Assembly (NCBI GenBank): GCA_029261305.1
Contig: JAJDBO010000302.1
Coordinates: forward strand, 1-7,084
Direction of reading: 5' to 3'
DNA from: Nitrospirales bacterium
GTDB lineage: Bacteria > Nitrospirota > Nitrospiria > Nitrospirales > UBA8639
DNA length: 7,084 bases
Positions 6,373 through 7,084 of the stretch are shown in pieces. The notes under the pieces are model-generated. The model did not search any database. It saw only the letters and a list, made by a program, of their open reading frames with translations, and had not been told where the DNA came from. The translations under genes and the position numbers were made by a program. How positions within the stretch are numbered: position 1 is the first letter of the stretch; each line of letters begins with the position of its first letter.

Positions 6373-7032
6373 TTACATCAATACGGTTTTCCCAAAAAAG
6401 GTGGCAGCTTGGGCACGACGAGTAATGTTGAGTTTTTCATAGATGGCGGAAAGGTAATTGCGGATTGTTCGTTCGCTGAGCGTCATCTGTGCCGCAATCT
6501 CCTTATTGGTGAGACCTTCCGCCACGAGTTCCATAACGCGGTATTGTTGCACGGTCAGCAAGGAAGTTAACGGTTCATTCACCGGAACACGTTGAGATTT
6601 GATCCAGTCCTTGACTCGACACTTGACGGAAGCATCCAAAATTGAATGTCCCGCTGCAACAGCACCGATGGCTTGGATTAAAGTGTCAGGAGCAATATCT
6701 TTGAGAAGGTAGCCCTGCGCACCGGCCATCACAGCAGACATCATGCCTTCTTCATCACCGGTTGATGTAAGAAACAACACCCGTTGATTGGGATCTTGAG
6801 ACAGAATGTCTCGACAAGCATCAATGCCGCTTCCATCTGAAAGCCGTATATCCATCAGAATGACATCGGGCTTTAATTCCAATGCGTACTTGACTCCATC
6901 TTGCACCGTGGCCGCTTCTCCGATCACTTCAAATGTTGGTTCCTCCTCAAGAATCATCCGAATGCCCATACGAACCATTTGGTGATCTTCGACGAGCAGA
7001 ATCCGAACGGATGGAGTTGGGTCAATTGACAT
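6373..7032 (-). CDS. NarL/FixJ-family response regulator (receiver plus LuxR-type HTH)
   Basis: From the ATG at 7030-7032 the protein has 219 residues, a usual length for this family. The N-terminal receiver (about 8-125) has RILLVEDHQMVRMGIR with the acidic pair Glu15-Asp16, the phospho-acceptor Asp61 in PDVILMDIRLSDGSGID, Thr89 in VLFLTST and Lys111 in GYLLKDI. The C-terminal LuxR/GerE helix-turn-helix (about 158-218) shows LTVQQYRVMELVAEGLTNKEIAAQMTLSERTI, here in two blocks: LTVQQYRVMELVAEGL and TNKEIAAQMTLSERTIRNYL. It should bind DNA and control transcription when phosphorylated by the partner kinase. I chose this ATG because GAGG lies 6 nt upstream and its start overlaps the kinase stop by 11 nt, typical of coupled pairs; a TTG start 30 nt upstream would add ten residues but has no ribosome site. 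The targets are unknown; the neighbouring chemotaxis genes are one possibility. Confidence 0.93.
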   Translation of the reverse strand: MSIDPTPSVRILLVEDHQMVRMGIRMILEEEPTFEVIGEAATVQDGVKYALELKPDVILMDIRLSDGSGIDACRDILSQDPNQRVLFLTSTGDEEGMMSAVMAGAQGYLLKDIAPDTLIQAIGAVAAGHSILDASVKCRVKDWIKSQRVPVNEPLTSLLTVQQYRVMELVAEGLTNKEIAAQMTLSERTIRNYLSAIYEKLNITRRAQAATFFGKTVLM

Positions 7033-7084
7033 AGGTCGCCTCACAGGTTCTTGTAAATTCAATGCGCGTACCGTGGCCTGGCTC
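7022..7084 (-). CDS. C-terminal end of a sensor histidine kinase (5' part beyond the window)
   Basis: Only the last 20 codons are present. They read EPGHGTRIEF followed by TRTCEATYVN and a TGA stop at 7022-7024. The PGHGTRIEF piece is the terminal glycine-box pattern (PGxGTxI) of HATPase_c domains. Its stop overlaps the response regulator start by 11 nt in another frame, which is the arrangement expected for a cognate kinase-regulator pair. With a NarL-type partner, a HisKA_3 (NarX/DesK-like) kinase is the likeliest type, but no sensor domain is visible, so the stimulus cannot be inferred. Confidence 0.7.
   Translation of the reverse strand, partial: EPGHGTRIEFTRTCEATYVN
7039..7042 (-). promoter_or_regulatory. 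Response regulator ribosome binding site within the kinase gene
   Basis: GAGG on the minus strand, 6 nt before the ATG at 7030-7032. It lies inside the last codons of the upstream histidine kinase and decides the start in favour of the shorter, 219-residue protein. Confidence 0.65.

Noticed and set aside
7033..7062. TTG at 7060-7062 as the start of the response regulator
   Set aside because: It has no ribosome site and would extend the overlap with the kinase to 41 nt; the ATG at 7030-7032 has GAGG at good spacing.

Overview
This window looks like part of a chromosomal chemotaxis/signalling cluster from a Gram-negative environmental bacterium. Every gene I can support lies on the minus strand, so transcription runs from high to low coordinates. 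The mix of roughly half-GC coding sequence, a chemoreceptor carrying a truncated hemoglobin, a CheA with tandem CheW-like domains and a DUF420 membrane protein made me think of Nitrospira or a relative in the Nitrospirota. That is family-level intuition only; there is no rRNA or marker gene here to prove it.

Layout in transcription order, right to left. At the right edge are the last 20 codons of a histidine kinase (its terminal glycine box is visible). Its stop codon overlaps by 11 nt the start of a NarL/FixJ-type response regulator, so the two form a coupled two-component pair. A gene-poor stretch of about 620 bp follows (5753-6372), with several good inverted repeats but no convincing gene. 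Then comes a run of five co-directional genes: a four-helix DUF420 membrane protein; a short chemoreceptor with one membrane anchor and no recognisable sensor domain; cheA; cheW (3 nt after cheA, with its ribosome binding site inside the end of cheA); and a large open frame that leaves the window at base 1. That last gene encodes an N-terminal group-1 truncated hemoglobin followed by two PAS domains and, by analogy with PAS chemoreceptors, probably a methyl-accepting signalling domain beyond the edge.

How they may work together (inference): the receptors, CheW and CheA form a signalling array. One receptor should bind O2, NO or another diatomic ligand through heme and may also read redox state through its PAS domains. 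The neighbouring DUF420 protein belongs to a family that includes the terminal-oxidase factor CtaM. A system for aerotaxis or energy taxis, or a chemosensory system controlling another respiratory or surface response, is a reasonable working model. No cheY, cheB, cheR or flagellar/pilus gene is visible, so the output is unknown.

The most interesting items are the truncated-hemoglobin/PAS receptor, the CheA lacking a recognisable P2 domain and carrying two CheW-like domains, a possible non-canonical AUA start for the small receptor, an open frame running on between the small receptor and cheA, and the structured non-coding gap.
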